This document shows, in pieces, positions 63,489-64,000 of a stretch of DNA of 64,000 nucleotides; the first letter of the stretch is position 1, and every line of letters begins with the position of its first letter. This DNA comes from Chryseobacterium sp. (GTDB lineage: Bacteria; Bacteroidota; Bacteroidia; Flavobacteriales; Weeksellaceae): NCBI GenBank assembly GCA_031286615.1, contig JAITUA010000015.1, forward strand, positions 434,001-498,000, read 5' to 3'. The position numbers and the translations under genes were made by a program. A model generated the notes under the pieces. That model was not told where the DNA came from. It saw only the letters and a program-made list of their open reading frames with translations, and ran no database searches.

Positions 63489-64000
63489 ATGGAGTTTAAC
63501 CTAAATGAAGATCAGCTGGCATTTCAGGATGCCGCGAGAAAGTTTGCTGAAAAAGAGCTGTTTCCATATGCTTCAGAATGGGATGCTGAAAAGAAGTTTC
63601 CCAAAGAAGCTATTATTAAGGCCGGAGAATTAGGTTTCTGCGGTGTATATACCAGTGAAGAAGCCGGAGGACTGGGATTATCACGGCTGGATGCTGCCAT
63701 TATATTTGAAGAACTGGCAGCAGCATGTCCTTCTACTACGGCCTATATTACCATACACAATATGGTGTCATGGATGACTGATGAATTTGGAAATGATGAA
63801 ATCAGAAAAAACTTATGCCCGGATCTCGCATCAGGTAAACTTTTAGGCTCCTATTGTCTTACCGAACCAGGTTCAGGCTCAGATGCAGCAGGCCTGAAAA
63901 CAACTGCCATAAAAAAAGGAAACAAATATATTATTAATGGAACCAAAGCTTTTATCTCCGGAGCAGGTGAAAGTGATATATTAATTGTAATGGCCCGCAC
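63489..64000 (+). CDS. Acyl-CoA dehydrogenase, cut by the window end
   Basis: The frame starts MEFNLNEDQLAFQDAARKFA and runs open to the window edge (about 170 residues seen). Acyl-CoA dehydrogenase signatures GLGLSRLDAAIIFEELA, GSYCLTEPGSGSDAAGLKT and NGTKAFISGAG are clear. Next to mmsA it is probably isobutyryl-CoA dehydrogenase of valine breakdown. Confidence 0.92.
   Translation, partial: MEFNLNEDQLAFQDAARKFAEKELFPYASEWDAEKKFPKEAIIKAGELGFCGVYTSEEAGGLGLSRLDAAIIFEELAAACPSTTAYITIHNMVSWMTDEFGNDEIRKNLCPDLASGKLLGSYCLTEPGSGSDAAGLKTTAIKKGNKYIINGTKAFISGAGESDILIVMAR

Overview
The window looks like chromosome from a Bacteroidota species of the Chryseobacterium/Weeksellaceae type. The sequence is AT-rich, promoters carry the TAnnTTTG -7 element, leaders before start codons are A-rich and mostly lack Shine-Dalgarno sequences, and there is a TonB receptor, a fused CcoNO oxidase and short double-glycine-leader peptides of the kind common in Chryseobacterium. 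No tRNA, rRNA, CRISPR array, insertion sequence or phage was seen. The genus is an inference from gene content.

Layout. 0.1-6.5 kb: a putative outer-membrane protein, then an oxidative-stress block (OsmC, exported PrxQ-type peroxiredoxin, exported thioredoxin, exported MsrA and MsrB, DsbD). osmC and the peroxiredoxin gene share one promoter design with two Crp/Fnr-like boxes 21 bp apart. 6.6-7.3 kb: a DUF1275/YoaK gene broken by two frameshifts. 7.4-12.3 kb: a Crp/Fnr regulator divergent from a tight operon pckA-gcvH-gcvT-gcvH-like-methyltransferase, with a Fnr-type palindrome between them. 12.7-16.5 kb: HXXEE membrane protein, Crp-like and AraC-like regulators and a short-chain dehydrogenase. 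17.1-19.6 kb: a cbb3 oxidase CcoNO fusion with CcoQ. 20-25.7 kb: a P460/heme-binding cytochrome, lipoproteins, a LytS/LytTR two-component pair, another Crp regulator and a glutathione peroxidase. 25.9-29.5 kb: an HNH-plus-membrane protein, a DUF4274-like protein, a Crp regulator and a metallo-beta-lactamase-fold protein.

29.7-50.5 kb is a nearly complete nitrate-reduction and molybdenum island. It encodes a cytochrome-b-like membrane subunit, a Nas/Nap-type molybdoenzyme, a four-cluster ferredoxin, a Rieske protein and a small membrane protein. These are followed by MoaA, a molybdopterin-fold lipoprotein, MoeA, a ModE-like regulator, MobA, a TonB receptor, MoaD, a MoeB-rhodanese protein, MoaE, a MoaC-MogA fusion, a small unknown protein and ModABC. 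An Rrf2/NsrR-like regulator is divergent from two NarK-type transporters and a porin. The same inverted repeat lies before the reductase operon and before narK, which suggests one regulator for both.

51-54.2 kb carries three tandem secreted C1q-like proteins and, on the other strand, two 47-48-residue double-glycine Cys-rich peptides. 54.4-57 kb has small metabolic genes. 57.5-64 kb is a propionate/valine region: a cobalamin riboswitch precedes prpB-prpC-prpD (B12-independent methylcitrate cycle), followed by mmsA and an acyl-CoA dehydrogenase cut by the window end. The riboswitch would shut the methylcitrate cycle down when B12 makes the methylmalonyl-CoA route possible.
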